DNA of 10,633 nucleotides from Flavobacteriaceae bacterium (GCA_030633285.1 DAOVTC010000021.1:1-10633); one strand, 5' to 3'; positions 1 through 6,607 are shown, counted from the first letter of the stretch. Translations and numbers: made by a program. Notes: generated by a model from the sequence alone, not told the origin.

Positions 1-461
1 CAGATTTAAAAATAATTGAATTTGAAAATGGAAATAGAATGATTCAACAAATTATTGATTTTAGAGAACGAGATAAGTATAAGAAATCTAAAGACTATTC
101 TAATGCTGATGTTGTACCTTTTGCTCATATAGATCAGGTGCCAATTTTCCCGGGTTGTGAAGATGCAACAGATCAAAAGAAGTGTATGGTTAAAAAAATA
201 ACAAAATTTGTAGGTTCTAATTTTAATACAAGTTTAAGTAAGAGTTTAGGATTAGCAAAAGGTAAAAAACGAGTTTATGTACAATTTAAAATTGATAAAA
301 CCGGTGATATTGTAGATGTAAAAGCTCGTGGCCCACATAAAGATTTAGAAACCGAAGCAATTAGAGTTATTTCGAGTTTGCCTCAAATGCAACCAGGTGA
401 AGAAAATGGTAAAAAAGTAGCAGTAAAATATACTTTGCCAATCACTTTGGTAGTGGAGTAA
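1..461 (+). CDS. TonB C-terminal-domain protein (5'-truncated)
   Basis: This is the C-terminal part of a TonB-family protein. An ATG lies at 39, but the frame stays open upstream to the left edge with a protein-like sequence (DLKIIEFENGNR), so the real start is probably outside the window. Counting from that ATG, residues about 25-140 form a TonB_C domain. They contain the flavobacterial FPGCE motif (37-41), a second Cys at 49 (C-x8-C), NFN at 61-63, a beta-strand pair with IDKTG (85-89), and the closing segment LPQMQPG...LPI (114-135). TonB proteins span the inner membrane with ExbB/ExbD and energise outer-membrane receptors; in flavobacteria this domain is also found fused to M56/BlaR1-type membrane peptidases. 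The missing N-terminus would tell these apart. The gene ends in TAA and is followed 60 bp later by a terminator. The domain call is confident; the full architecture is unknown. Confidence 0.85.
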   Translation, partial: DLKIIEFENGNRMIQQIIDFRERDKYKKSKDYSNADVVPFAHIDQVPIFPGCEDATDQKKCMVKKITKFVGSNFNTSLSKSLGLAKGKKRVYVQFKIDKTGDIVDVKARGPHKDLETEAIRVISSLPQMQPGEENGKKVAVKYTLPITLVVE

Positions 462-521
462 TGATTTTCTTCAAGACGATATGTGATTTAAAAAAAAACT
501 TTTAGTTAAAAATATTCAATA

Positions 522-550
522 AAACCGAGGAGAAATCTTCGGTTTCTTTT
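522..550 (+). terminator. Rho-independent terminator with GAAA loop
   Basis: A 10-bp stem (522-531 with 536-545, one G-T wobble) closes a GAAA tetraloop, a GNRA type, and is followed by a T-rich stretch (CTTTTGTTT). It lies 60 bp after the stop of the TonB_C gene and ends transcription before the next lipoprotein gene. Confidence 0.8.
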
Positions 551-656
551 GTTTAGAGGTATAATCAAGATAAATATTAACATTTTATCTATAGTTTTTT
601 ACAAACAAGTAACTAATTCAAATTTATTTGTACTTTCACATTGTCAAACAAATACA

Positions 657-1142
657 ATGTATCTAAGGCTGTTATTCGCAATATTTTTTGTCTTACTTTT
701 TTCTTCATGTGATTTTATATCGCCTAAAAAATATTCACATCAAACCCAAGCTGTATTAGATACCATAGTTGATTATTCTACTGTTGATGTCTATCCTTTA
801 CTAAAAGAATGTAATAATTGTGATACTAACAAAAAGCAAAATTTGTGTTTTGAGAATGAGTTGATTAAAAAATTAGAAAAGATTTTAAATAAAAGTAACT
901 TTAAAGCTGCTAATTCATTTAAAGATACAGTTCACGTGGATTTGCTAGTAGATAATAATGGTAAAGTTACTATTGTTGGATTTCAATCTACAGATAAGGT
1001 TAGTAAAGAAATTCCATTATTTGATAGTATAATTGAACAGAGCATTCAACAATTACCTAATTTAATTCAGCCTTCAATAAAAAGAGGAATACCTGTAAGA
1101 TCTCAATTCAAATTGCCTATTGTAGTTAACGTAAAATATTGA
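657..1142 (+). CDS. Small TonB_C-like lipoprotein
   Basis: A 161-residue predicted lipoprotein. Residues 1-17 form a hydrophobic signal peptide ending in a lipobox-like FSSC, with Cys18 as the likely lipidated residue. The mature part resembles the TonB C-terminal fold and the preceding gene product: DVYP (44-47, compare DVVP), C55-x8-C64 (compare C40-x8-C49), NF at 81-82, a VDNNG turn (98-102, compare IDKTG), and LPNLIQP...LPI (133-155, compare LPQMQPG...LPI). The frame is open upstream to a TTG at 549, but that start lies inside the terminator and would put 36 residues before the signal peptide, so ATG 657 is preferred. No Shine-Dalgarno or convincing promoter was found. The stop is 1 bp from the convergent glycosyltransferase stop. 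Its role is unknown; it may be an envelope-anchored partner or decoy of the TonB-like neighbour. The lipoprotein call is good; homology to TonB_C is inferred from motifs. Confidence 0.75.
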   Translation: MYLRLLFAIFFVLLFSSCDFISPKKYSHQTQAVLDTIVDYSTVDVYPLLKECNNCDTNKKQNLCFENELIKKLEKILNKSNFKAANSFKDTVHVDLLVDNNGKVTIVGFQSTDKVSKEIPLFDSIIEQSIQQLPNLIQPSIKRGIPVRSQFKLPIVVNVKY

Positions 1143-1143
1143 A

Positions 1144-2271
1144 TTATTTTGAAAAAGTCCTTCCTTTCCAATTATAAGCTTTCTTTAATGAAAATAGTAC
1201 TACAAATACAATAAAAAATGGATGGAGAAAACTACTTATTAAGTACTTTTTTAATGACTTTTCTTGTTGATAAAAAGTTGCAGTAATATAAATTAATACA
1301 AAATCAATATTAAATTTTATTAAGTATATAAAACCAAAATGTTGCCATGAAATATTTTTAGATGTTGCTAAAAATAAAAGTATCAACATCCATATATTCA
1401 TTAAAAACACTAAAAAACCAACTAATTTTCCAAAAGTATTGTTGTAAGAGGCTGTTTTTGCAGCCCAACGTAAACGTTGATTGATTAAATCAGATATATT
1501 TTTTTCTGGTTTGGTTTTTACAATAGCGTCTGTAGATTTTAAATATTTAGTTTGATTAGGATATTTGTTCACCATTTTTTCTAATAGAAAAATATCATCC
1601 CCGCTTGCAATATTTTCATTACCTGTAAAACCACTTACCTCTATAAAAGCATTTTTATTATAACACAAATTAGCACCATTACACAAGAAGGGTTTATTAA
1701 TACCAAAAGCTCCTATTGTACATCCTTGTAGACTTAAAAAATCAAGATTTTGAAAATCTTCTAAAAAGCTGTTATTAGTTTCATAAGAAACAGGTGTAAC
1801 AATCATTTTTGGTGATTCCTTTTGGATGAAATGATCAAAAGAGTTTAACCAATTTTCAGGTACAATACAATCGGCATCAGTTGTGATAATCCATTCATAT
1901 TGTGATTTTTGTATAGCAAGTTCAATAGCATCTTTTTTAGGAGAATTACTCTTCCTTTTATTATTGATAAGATGTATAATGACATCTTTATTTTTTAATT
2001 TAAAATCTTTAATTATGTTTTGAAAATTATCATTTGAATCATCATTTATAAGAATAATCTCAAATTTATTTTTTGGGTATTGAATTTGTGAAATACTTTG
2101 TAATAGTTCGGGTAAGTTTAAAGCTTCATTTCTAAATGGAATTACAATAGAAAAATCTGATTTGGTAGTTGAGATGTCTGAATTAAACAATTTAACATTA
2201 TGAAAACCCTTTACAAATGATAAAATTAACACACTGTATGCTAGTGATATGAGTATGGAAATAATTATCAT
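1144..2271 (-). CDS. Membrane-anchored family 2 glycosyltransferase
   Basis: A 375-residue GT-A-fold glycosyltransferase of family GT2. It has an N-terminal membrane segment (about 2-20), a cytoplasmic catalytic domain (about 40-275) and two or three C-terminal membrane segments (about 283-302, 313-333, 347-362). The motifs visible are SIVIPFRNE (41-49, nucleotide-sugar binding), NDDS (76-79), the metal-binding DxD in TDAD (131-134), SGDD (223-226, position of the catalytic base) and QRLRW (265-269, the Q/RxxRW motif of processive or polytopic GT2 enzymes). It would transfer a sugar from a nucleotide donor to a lipid or growing glycan at the inner-membrane face; donor and acceptor cannot be read from the sequence. 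Its ATG overlaps the stop of the upstream flippase-like gene (ATGA, 4 bp), so the two are probably translationally coupled. Its stop is 1 bp from the convergent lipoprotein gene, leaving no room for a terminator. Confidence 0.88.
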   Translation of the reverse strand: MIIISILISLAYSVLILSFVKGFHNVKLFNSDISTTKSDFSIVIPFRNEALNLPELLQSISQIQYPKNKFEIILINDDSNDNFQNIIKDFKLKNKDVIIHLINNKRKSNSPKKDAIELAIQKSQYEWIITTDADCIVPENWLNSFDHFIQKESPKMIVTPVSYETNNSFLEDFQNLDFLSLQGCTIGAFGINKPFLCNGANLCYNKNAFIEVSGFTGNENIASGDDIFLLEKMVNKYPNQTKYLKSTDAIVKTKPEKNISDLINQRLRWAAKTASYNNTFGKLVGFLVFLMNIWMLILLFLATSKNISWQHFGFIYLIKFNIDFVLIYITATFYQQEKSLKKYLISSFLHPFFIVFVVLFSLKKAYNWKGRTFSK

Positions 2272-3242
2272 GTACGGATTCTGTTTTCTTCAAAAATATG
2301 GATAGGAGATTTATTGAAAATTAAAATATAATAACTTCCAATTACAGAGGGTAAAGCAAAATTAAGAAGCCACATAATACTTGTGATACTTAAAATAACC
2401 ATTTCATTTACCCCAAAAATACTGAAAAGTGATACAGCAACCGAACCTTTAATTAACCAATCAAAAATCACAAATCCTGGAATTATAGAGGCAATGAAAT
2501 ACATAGAAAAAATAATAGGCATAGCCGTTAAATAATTAATATCACCGCCTAAAATTATCAGTAAAAAATAAAATTGGTGTGAGAAAACAAAATACCTTAA
2601 AAGAGAAAGTTGAAAGTTTTTAAAATAAATTTTGCTGCTAATTGCATTTACTTGAGTTGTGATTTTTATTAAATATGTTTTCCATATTTTCTTTGGGGTA
2701 ATTAAAAAAAGTAATGCCAAGAATAACACAATAAAAGATAATGGAAAAACCAAAAAATTTGTATTAAAAGATAATTCATTCATAAGAAAAGTTAGTCCAA
2801 ATAATCCAAAAACTACAGTTATAGACATTTGGCTAAAATTACCTAAAAAATTTAATAGTAAAATTTTACTTCTTTCATTTTTAGTGTAATATATTGCTTT
2901 TGCTCCATACTCTCCAATTCTATTAGGTGTTAATAATGAAGCTGTTAACGATGACAAACTTTGTTTTGAAGCTTCAGTAAAAGAAATAATTTTGATTGAT
3001 GAAACAAGTGTTTTCCACTTAACTATTTCTAATAACCAATTGGATATTGTAAATAAAAATATACTTAATAAAATAAAATTATTGTTTAAAATATTTGTTT
3101 TAACAGAGATAAGAAACTCAGAACTATTTAAAACTTTATTGCTTGAAATTTTATCAGAAATAAAATAATATGCACCACCAATAATGAAGAGCTTTATTAT
3201 AAAAAAAAATGCAGATTTATATTTATGCAAGATATTGTACAT
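2268..3242 (-). CDS. Flippase-like membrane protein (YbhN/LPG-synthase TM family)
   Basis: A 324-residue polytopic membrane protein, first gene of a two-gene operon with the glycosyltransferase. Hydrophobic segments lie at about 11-29, 55-73, 127-153, 162-182, 213-231, 239-260 and 281-308. The pattern fits the UPF0104/YbhN family, the flippase-like transmembrane domain of lysylphosphatidylglycerol synthases. Supporting motifs are TPNRIGEYGAKAIYY (105-119) and the SIIPGFVIFDWLIKGS stretch (252-267). No C-terminal aminoacyl-transferase domain is present, so it is not an MprF synthase. Members are thought to move lipids or lipid-linked sugars across the membrane, so a partnership with the overlapping glycosyltransferase is plausible but inferred. 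ATG 3242 is chosen because it is the first start and leaves only a 61-bp divergent region shared with ruvC. Confidence 0.75.
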   Translation of the reverse strand: MYNILHKYKSAFFFIIKLFIIGGAYYFISDKISSNKVLNSSEFLISVKTNILNNNFILLSIFLFTISNWLLEIVKWKTLVSSIKIISFTEASKQSLSSLTASLLTPNRIGEYGAKAIYYTKNERSKILLLNFLGNFSQMSITVVFGLFGLTFLMNELSFNTNFLVFPLSFIVLFLALLFLITPKKIWKTYLIKITTQVNAISSKIYFKNFQLSLLRYFVFSHQFYFLLIILGGDINYLTAMPIIFSMYFIASIIPGFVIFDWLIKGSVAVSLFSIFGVNEMVILSITSIMWLLNFALPSVIGSYYILIFNKSPIHIFEENRIRT

Positions 3243-3262
3243 TTACGCAAAGAAACAAAATA

Positions 3263-3271
3263 TTATTTTGC
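3263..3271 (+). promoter_or_regulatory. Candidate -7 box for ruvC
   Basis: TTATTTTGC differs by one base from the Bacteroidetes -7 consensus TAnnTTTG(C). It lies about 33 bp before the ruvC start in the short divergent region shared with the flippase-like gene. A TTTA at 3242-3245 could be a weak -33 element. The evidence is modest. Confidence 0.3.
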
Positions 3272-3303
3272 CATACCAAAAGGTAGATTAAAAAAATATA
3301 AAA

Positions 3304-3855
3304 TTGCAAACTGAAAAAATTATACTAGGAATTGACCCCGGAACAACAATTATGGGTTTCGGGTTGATCAAGGTTGTGAACAACAATATGGAATTGATGC
3401 AACTTGATGAACTAGTATTGAAAAAATATAATGATCATTATACAAAATTGAAATTAATTTTTGAAAGAACACTTCAAATTGTAGATACCTATCACCCTGA
3501 CGAAATTGCAATTGAGGCTCCCTTTTTTGGTAAAAATGTGCAATCAATGTTAAAATTAGGTCGGGCACAAGGAGTTGCTATGGCCGCAGCATTATCAAGA
3601 GAAATACCAATTACTGAATACTCACCCAAAAAAATTAAAATGGCTGTAACAGGTAATGGAAATGCTTCAAAAGAGCAGGTAGCTAAAATGTTACAGAATA
3701 TTTTAAATTTGAAAGAAATCCCTAAAAATCTGGATGCAACAGATGGTCTAGCAGCAGCAGTTTGCCATTTTTATAATGCAGGAAAAATTGTAACCGGTAA
3801 AAATTATACAGGTTGGGGAGCCTTTGTAAAACAGAATGAAAAGCGAATAATATAA
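3304..3855 (+). CDS. ruvC: Crossover junction endodeoxyribonuclease RuvC
   Basis: RuvC is the dimeric, Mg2+-dependent nuclease that cuts Holliday junctions symmetrically, working with the RuvAB branch-migration motor in recombination and repair. The 183-residue length is normal for the family. The four catalytic acidic residues are present: D11 in LGIDPGT (8-14), E71 in IEAPFFGKN (70-78), and D144 and D147 in DATDGLAAAVCH (144-155). The SMLKLGRAQG segment (81-90) is also characteristic. The start is TTG at 3304: no ATG precedes it in frame (a TAA lies at 3289), and the first downstream Met (about residue 17) would remove the catalytic GIDPGT. The gene diverges from the membrane-protein operon and its stop abuts that of the next, convergent gene with no gap. 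Confidence 0.95.
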   Translation: MQTEKIILGIDPGTTIMGFGLIKVVNNNMELMQLDELVLKKYNDHYTKLKLIFERTLQIVDTYHPDEIAIEAPFFGKNVQSMLKLGRAQGVAMAAALSREIPITEYSPKKIKMAVTGNGNASKEQVAKMLQNILNLKEIPKNLDATDGLAAAVCHFYNAGKIVTGKNYTGWGAFVKQNEKRII

Positions 3856-4143
3856 TTATACTATTAAATCACATTCATGAGTTTCAAATTTCTTTTCTAT
3901 TGCTAATTTACGAAGCTCATGAAAATGTTTATGATCAGGAGATTCTTCTAATTTGTCTTTATCCTCTTTTGATTTCCAATATTCAATCAAATGATATCTG
4001 CTTTCATCATTTCGGTCTTTAAAAATATGAAAATGATCTAAACCAGCAGGTTTAGCTTCCATATTTTCTTCAAATTTTTGTAATTCAACAAAAGTTATTT
4101 CTTCTCCTTCTTTTATCTTAAATGAAACTATATGTACGTACAT
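3856..4143 (-). CDS. Dimeric alpha/beta-barrel protein, ABM/Dabb type
   Basis: A 95-residue protein with the look of a ferredoxin-like dimeric alpha/beta-barrel domain, as in antibiotic-biosynthesis monooxygenase (ABM), quinol monooxygenase YgiN and stress-responsive Dabb proteins. What shows this is the first strand VHIVSFKIKEGE (3-14), a helix (about 18-29), then YHLIEYWKSKEDKDKLEES (50-68) and the His-rich HKHFHEL (71-77), matching the family pattern of a strand ending in E-x-W followed by a helix and a closing x-H-xx-F. There is no signal peptide, so it should be cytoplasmic. Substrate and activity cannot be read; such proteins may oxidise quinones or aromatic compounds or bind hydrophobic ligands. 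It is transcribed alone from a putative promoter at 4160-4167, divergent from hemW and convergent with ruvC. Confidence 0.65.
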   Translation of the reverse strand: MYVHIVSFKIKEGEEITFVELQKFEENMEAKPAGLDHFHIFKDRNDESRYHLIEYWKSKEDKDKLEESPDHKHFHELRKLAIEKKFETHECDLIV

Positions 4144-4159
4144 AATTTTATACTTTTCT

Positions 4160-4167
4160 CAAAGTTA
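4160..4167 (-). promoter_or_regulatory. Promoter -7 box for the ABM/Dabb gene
   Basis: Read on the minus strand the sequence is TAACTTTG, a perfect match to the Bacteroidetes -7 consensus TAnnTTTG. It would give a leader of roughly a dozen bases before ATG 4143. A TTG lies upstream, but 26 bp away, longer than the usual 17-23. Confidence 0.4.
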
Positions 4168-4190
4168 CGATACAACTATTAAAAATAAGG

Positions 4191-4211
4191 TAACAAAAAT
4201 CACTTTTGTTA
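4191..4211. repeat. Inverted repeat TAACAAAA-N5-TTTTGTTA
   Basis: A perfect 8-bp inverted repeat with a 5-bp centre (ATCAC) lies between the divergent ABM/Dabb and hemW genes and overlaps the likely -33 TTG of hemW (4206-4208). It could be a regulator-binding site. It is nearly all A/T, so chance is a real alternative; the T run after it sits upstream of hemW, not after a gene, so a terminator role is unlikely. Confidence 0.4.
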
Positions 4212-4235
4212 GGTTTTTTTAAAAGAGTACATTTA
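4206..4235 (+). promoter_or_regulatory. Candidate hemW promoter
   Basis: A TTG at 4206-4208 is separated by 19 bp from TACATTTA (4228-4235), which matches the -7 consensus TAnnTTTG except for the last base. Transcription would start near 4241, about 15 bases before the TTG start codon. Confidence 0.4.
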
Positions 4236-4255
4236 TAAAATTTTTATTTTTTGAT

Positions 4256-5377
4256 TTGGCAGGAATTTATATACACATACCGTTTTGTAAACAAGCATGT
4301 TATTATTGCGATTTTCATTTTTCTACTTCGCTTAAAAGGAAAAGTGAAATGATTCAAGCAATAGCTGATGAATTAGTATTGAGAAAAAATGAAATAAAAC
4401 AAGCAATTGAAACTATTTATTTTGGTGGAGGAACACCATCTTTATTGACAATTGAGGAATTACACCTATTGATAGATACAATTTATCAGAATTATAAAGT
4501 AATAGAAAATCCTGAAATTACACTGGAAGCAAATCCTGATGATCTGGATGATTCTAAAATTAAACAATTAGCTAGTTCACCAATAAACCGTTTGAGTATT
4601 GGTATCCAATCTTTTTTTGACGATGATTTACAATTTATGAACCGTGCCCATAATGCCAAAGAAGCAATTAATTGCTTATCAGCTGCCATTGGCAGCTTTG
4701 ATAATATTACCATTGATTTGATTTATGGCATTCCTAATATGAGCAATGAAAAATGGCTTAAAAATTTACAAACAGCTTTTGATTTGAATGTGCCTCATAT
4801 TTCTAGTTATGCTTTAACAGTAGAAGATAAAACAGCATTGTCAAATTTTATTAAAAAAGGTAAATATCCTCCTTTAGATGAAAATGTAGCACATCAACAC
4901 TTCCAAATATTAGTAGATGAAACAGCTAAACACAATTTTGTACAATATGAAATTTCTAATTTTGGAAAAGAGGGTTGTTTTTCAAAACACAATATATCCT
5001 ATTGGAAAGGTAAACACTATTTGGGAATAGGACCTTCAGCACATTCTTACAATGGTAAAATTAGAAGTTGGAATGTTTCAAATAATGCTAAATATCTAAA
5101 ATCAATACAACAAAAAACTCTTCCTCAAGAAATCGAAACCCTAACAATTAACGATAGATTTAATGAAACAATTATGACGGGTTTAAGGACTATTTGGGGG
5201 ATTTCTTTAATAAATATTGAAAAAAATTTCGGACTGGATATTAAAAATGAACTTGAATCAAACATTCAAAAATATTTACAAAATAAGACCTTAAAAATTG
5301 TAGGTGATACAATTTTAATAGCTAATAAAGGTAAATTTTTAGTTGATGGAATTGCTGCGGATTTGTTTATAGTTTAA
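4256..5377 (+). CDS. hemW: Radical-SAM heme chaperone HemW
   Basis: HemW (formerly called an oxygen-independent coproporphyrinogen oxidase-like protein) binds heme and a 4Fe-4S cluster and delivers heme to client proteins. The 373-residue length is typical. The radical-SAM cluster motif CxxxCxxC is C11, C15, C18 at the very N-terminus. GGGTPS (57-62) contacts S-adenosylmethionine, and IGIQSF (115-120) and IDLIYGIP (153-160) are core barrel segments. HNISYW (245-250) is the HNxxYW signature that separates HemW from true HemN, followed by YLGIGPSAHSY (255-265). The C-terminal HemN_C domain covers about 300-370. The start is TTG at 4256: the frame upstream has no ATG before a stop at 4220, and no later start keeps the cysteine motif. 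It is probably transcribed from its own promoter; no strong terminator follows. Confidence 0.93.
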   Translation: MAGIYIHIPFCKQACYYCDFHFSTSLKRKSEMIQAIADELVLRKNEIKQAIETIYFGGGTPSLLTIEELHLLIDTIYQNYKVIENPEITLEANPDDLDDSKIKQLASSPINRLSIGIQSFFDDDLQFMNRAHNAKEAINCLSAAIGSFDNITIDLIYGIPNMSNEKWLKNLQTAFDLNVPHISSYALTVEDKTALSNFIKKGKYPPLDENVAHQHFQILVDETAKHNFVQYEISNFGKEGCFSKHNISYWKGKHYLGIGPSAHSYNGKIRSWNVSNNAKYLKSIQQKTLPQEIETLTINDRFNETIMTGLRTIWGISLINIEKNFGLDIKNELESNIQKYLQNKTLKIVGDTILIANKGKFLVDGIAADLFIV

Positions 5378-5386
5378 TCTCTTGCA

Positions 5387-5402
5387 AGGTTTAAAGAAAC
5401 CT
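5387..5402 (+). other. Short hairpin after hemW
   Basis: AGGTTT-AAAG-AAACCT forms a 6-bp stem with a 4-base loop just after the hemW stop. It lacks a T-tract, so it is at best a weak terminator or mRNA 3'-end stabiliser. Confidence 0.25.
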
Positions 5403-5461
5403 AGTAAGTATTTAAACTTATTTTTATTACTTTTAAATAATTAATCTCATAATATTTTATA

Positions 5462-6097
5462 ATGGAAGCACTATTAGGACTTTTTCTTGGCGCAATAATA
5501 ACCTATTGGGCTTTAAAGTATATAAGAATTCAAAATAATAAAGAAAAAACCAATGCTCAATCTGTTATTTTGATGGAAAAAATGAGAAAAGTATGGAAAT
5601 TGATTACTGTTGAAGGAGAGTTTGCAGAAATTTATCACTATGAAAATACCAAAGAAAGGTTTTTAAGCATGATAACAAGTAAAAAAAAGGCAGTGATATT
5701 AATTAATGCTAAAGCACACGTAGGTTTTGATTTGTCAAAAATTAATATGGAGGCAATTAATGAGAAAAAAGTGATAAAACTTACAGAGTTTCCACAACCA
5801 GTGGTTTTAAGTTTAGAAACTGATTTAAAATATTATGATAAAAAAGAAGGTTTTTTTAACAAATTTGATTCAGTTGATTTAACCGAATTAAATGCCGAAG
5901 CAAAAAAACATGTTATGGCAAAAATACCTGAAAGCGGATTATTAGATACTGCAAAAAATGAAGCTTTAGAAGCAGTTTTAGTGATTCAAAATATTGTTGA
6001 AACAATTGGGTGGACTTTAGATTATCAAGATATATTACTTCCTCAATACGATAAATCTAAATTAGACTCAATGAATACAAAAAAAATAAATAATTAA
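5462..6097 (+). CDS. DUF4230 domain protein, membrane-anchored
   Basis: A 211-residue protein with one N-terminal membrane helix (about 3-20) followed by KYIRIQNNK, so the rest is probably extracytoplasmic or, less likely, cytoplasmic. The body matches DUF4230, a family common in Bacteroidetes: VEGEFAEIYHY (50-60), a basic strand with KKAVILINAKAHVGFDLSKI (75-94), a segment with PQPVVLSLETDLKYYDKKEG (111-130), then FFNKF (131-135) and a helical C-terminus rich in Ala, Lys and Glu (140-185). No catalytic motif is visible and the family has no established function. It starts 84 bp after hemW with no clear promoter of its own (a weak TACTTTTA lies at 5428-5435), so read-through from hemW is possible. 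Confidence 0.72.
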   Translation: MEALLGLFLGAIITYWALKYIRIQNNKEKTNAQSVILMEKMRKVWKLITVEGEFAEIYHYENTKERFLSMITSKKKAVILINAKAHVGFDLSKINMEAINEKKVIKLTEFPQPVVLSLETDLKYYDKKEGFFNKFDSVDLTELNAEAKKHVMAKIPESGLLDTAKNEALEAVLVIQNIVETIGWTLDYQDILLPQYDKSKLDSMNTKKINN

Positions 6098-6106
6098 ATG
6101 TAATAC

Positions 6107-6121
6107 AGGTTACACTGACCT
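6107..6121. promoter_or_regulatory. Candidate operator palindrome before osmC-family gene
   Basis: AGGTTA-CAC-TGACCT is a 15-bp inverted repeat with one mismatch, placed where the -33 element of the downstream promoter should be. A second, weaker repeat (ACTA-N4-TAGT, 6122-6133) sits between it and the -7 box. The position suits a repressor or redox-responsive regulator, but the protein is unknown. Confidence 0.4.
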
Positions 6122-6135
6122 ACTATCGGTAGTTA

Positions 6136-6144
6136 TAATTTTGC
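6136..6144 (+). promoter_or_regulatory. Promoter -7 box for the osmC-family gene
   Basis: TAATTTTGC is a perfect match to the Bacteroidetes consensus TAnnTTTG followed by C. It lies 36 bp before the ATG, giving a leader of about 30 bases. The -33 region has only a weak TTAC (6110-6113), which could mean activator dependence. Confidence 0.55.
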
Positions 6145-6180
6145 ACTTATTAATTAAAACTAAATAAAATTATTACTATC

Positions 6181-6558
6181 ATGAATATAGATATTAAATT
6201 TAACGAAATCGGAAAAATTATTCCTATATATAATGGCAAAGAAATCACAATGGATGATTCTCCTTACATGGTATACTTGGCAACTGCAGGTATGTGTTCT
6301 GCCGTTTATGTAAGAGCATTTATGAGTCAAAGAAATATGTCATTAGAAGATGTAACACTTACACAAAAAATGAAATATAATCGTATGACAAATATGATTG
6401 AAGAAATGGAAATTTTAGTAAACTTACCGAGTACTTTCCCAACAAAGTACAATAAAGCTATTAAAAAGGTTGTAGATCAATGTCCTGTTAAACAGCACTT
6501 TGTGACTCCACCTTCACTTTCGGTAACTACTAGTTTGGACGTTGCTATTGAAGCATAA
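6181..6558 (+). CDS. OsmC/Ohr-family protein
   Basis: A 125-residue cytoplasmic protein of the OsmC/Ohr superfamily, whose best-known members are thiol peroxidases reducing organic hydroperoxides. Both family cysteines are present: C39 in TAGMCSAVYVRAFM (35-48), where the first catalytic Cys starts a long helix, and C101 in QCPVKQHF (100-107). The central strand and helix SLEDVTLTQKMKY (54-66) fits the fold. It is shorter than E. coli OsmC (about 143) at the N-terminus and resembles the uncharacterised YhfA-like branch, so peroxide activity is possible but not proven. It is a single transcription unit with its own consensus promoter, candidate operator and a strong terminator just after the stop, suggesting independent regulation, perhaps by oxidative stress. 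Confidence 0.85.
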   Translation: MNIDIKFNEIGKIIPIYNGKEITMDDSPYMVYLATAGMCSAVYVRAFMSQRNMSLEDVTLTQKMKYNRMTNMIEEMEILVNLPSTFPTKYNKAIKKVVDQCPVKQHFVTPPSLSVTTSLDVAIEA

Positions 6559-6577
6559 TGATTTTAATTAAGTATCT

Positions 6578-6607
6578 AAACTCCCTCAATTGAGGGAGTT
6601 TTTTTTT
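6578..6607 (+). terminator. Strong Rho-independent terminator
   Basis: A perfect inverted repeat (CTCCCTC-AATT-GAGGGAG, extended by AAA/TTT on the outside) is followed by a run of nine T (6599-6607). It starts 19 bp after the osmC-family stop codon. Confidence 0.93.

Noticed and set aside
549..656. Upstream extension of the small lipoprotein to a TTG start at 549.
   Set aside because: The start lies in the terminator tail and would place 36 residues before a complete lipoprotein signal peptide; ATG 657 fits better.
2659..2889. Plus-strand open frame of 76 codons.
   Set aside because: It lies wholly inside the flippase-like gene on the other strand, has a Lys/Asn-rich composition typical of antisense AT-rich frames, and shows no domain.
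3368..3568. Minus-strand open frame inside ruvC.
   Set aside because: It is a shadow of the catalytic-motif-bearing ruvC frame and has no recognisable features.
4492..4713. Minus-strand open frame inside hemW.
   Set aside because: It is antisense to conserved HemW motifs, with no promoter or domain.
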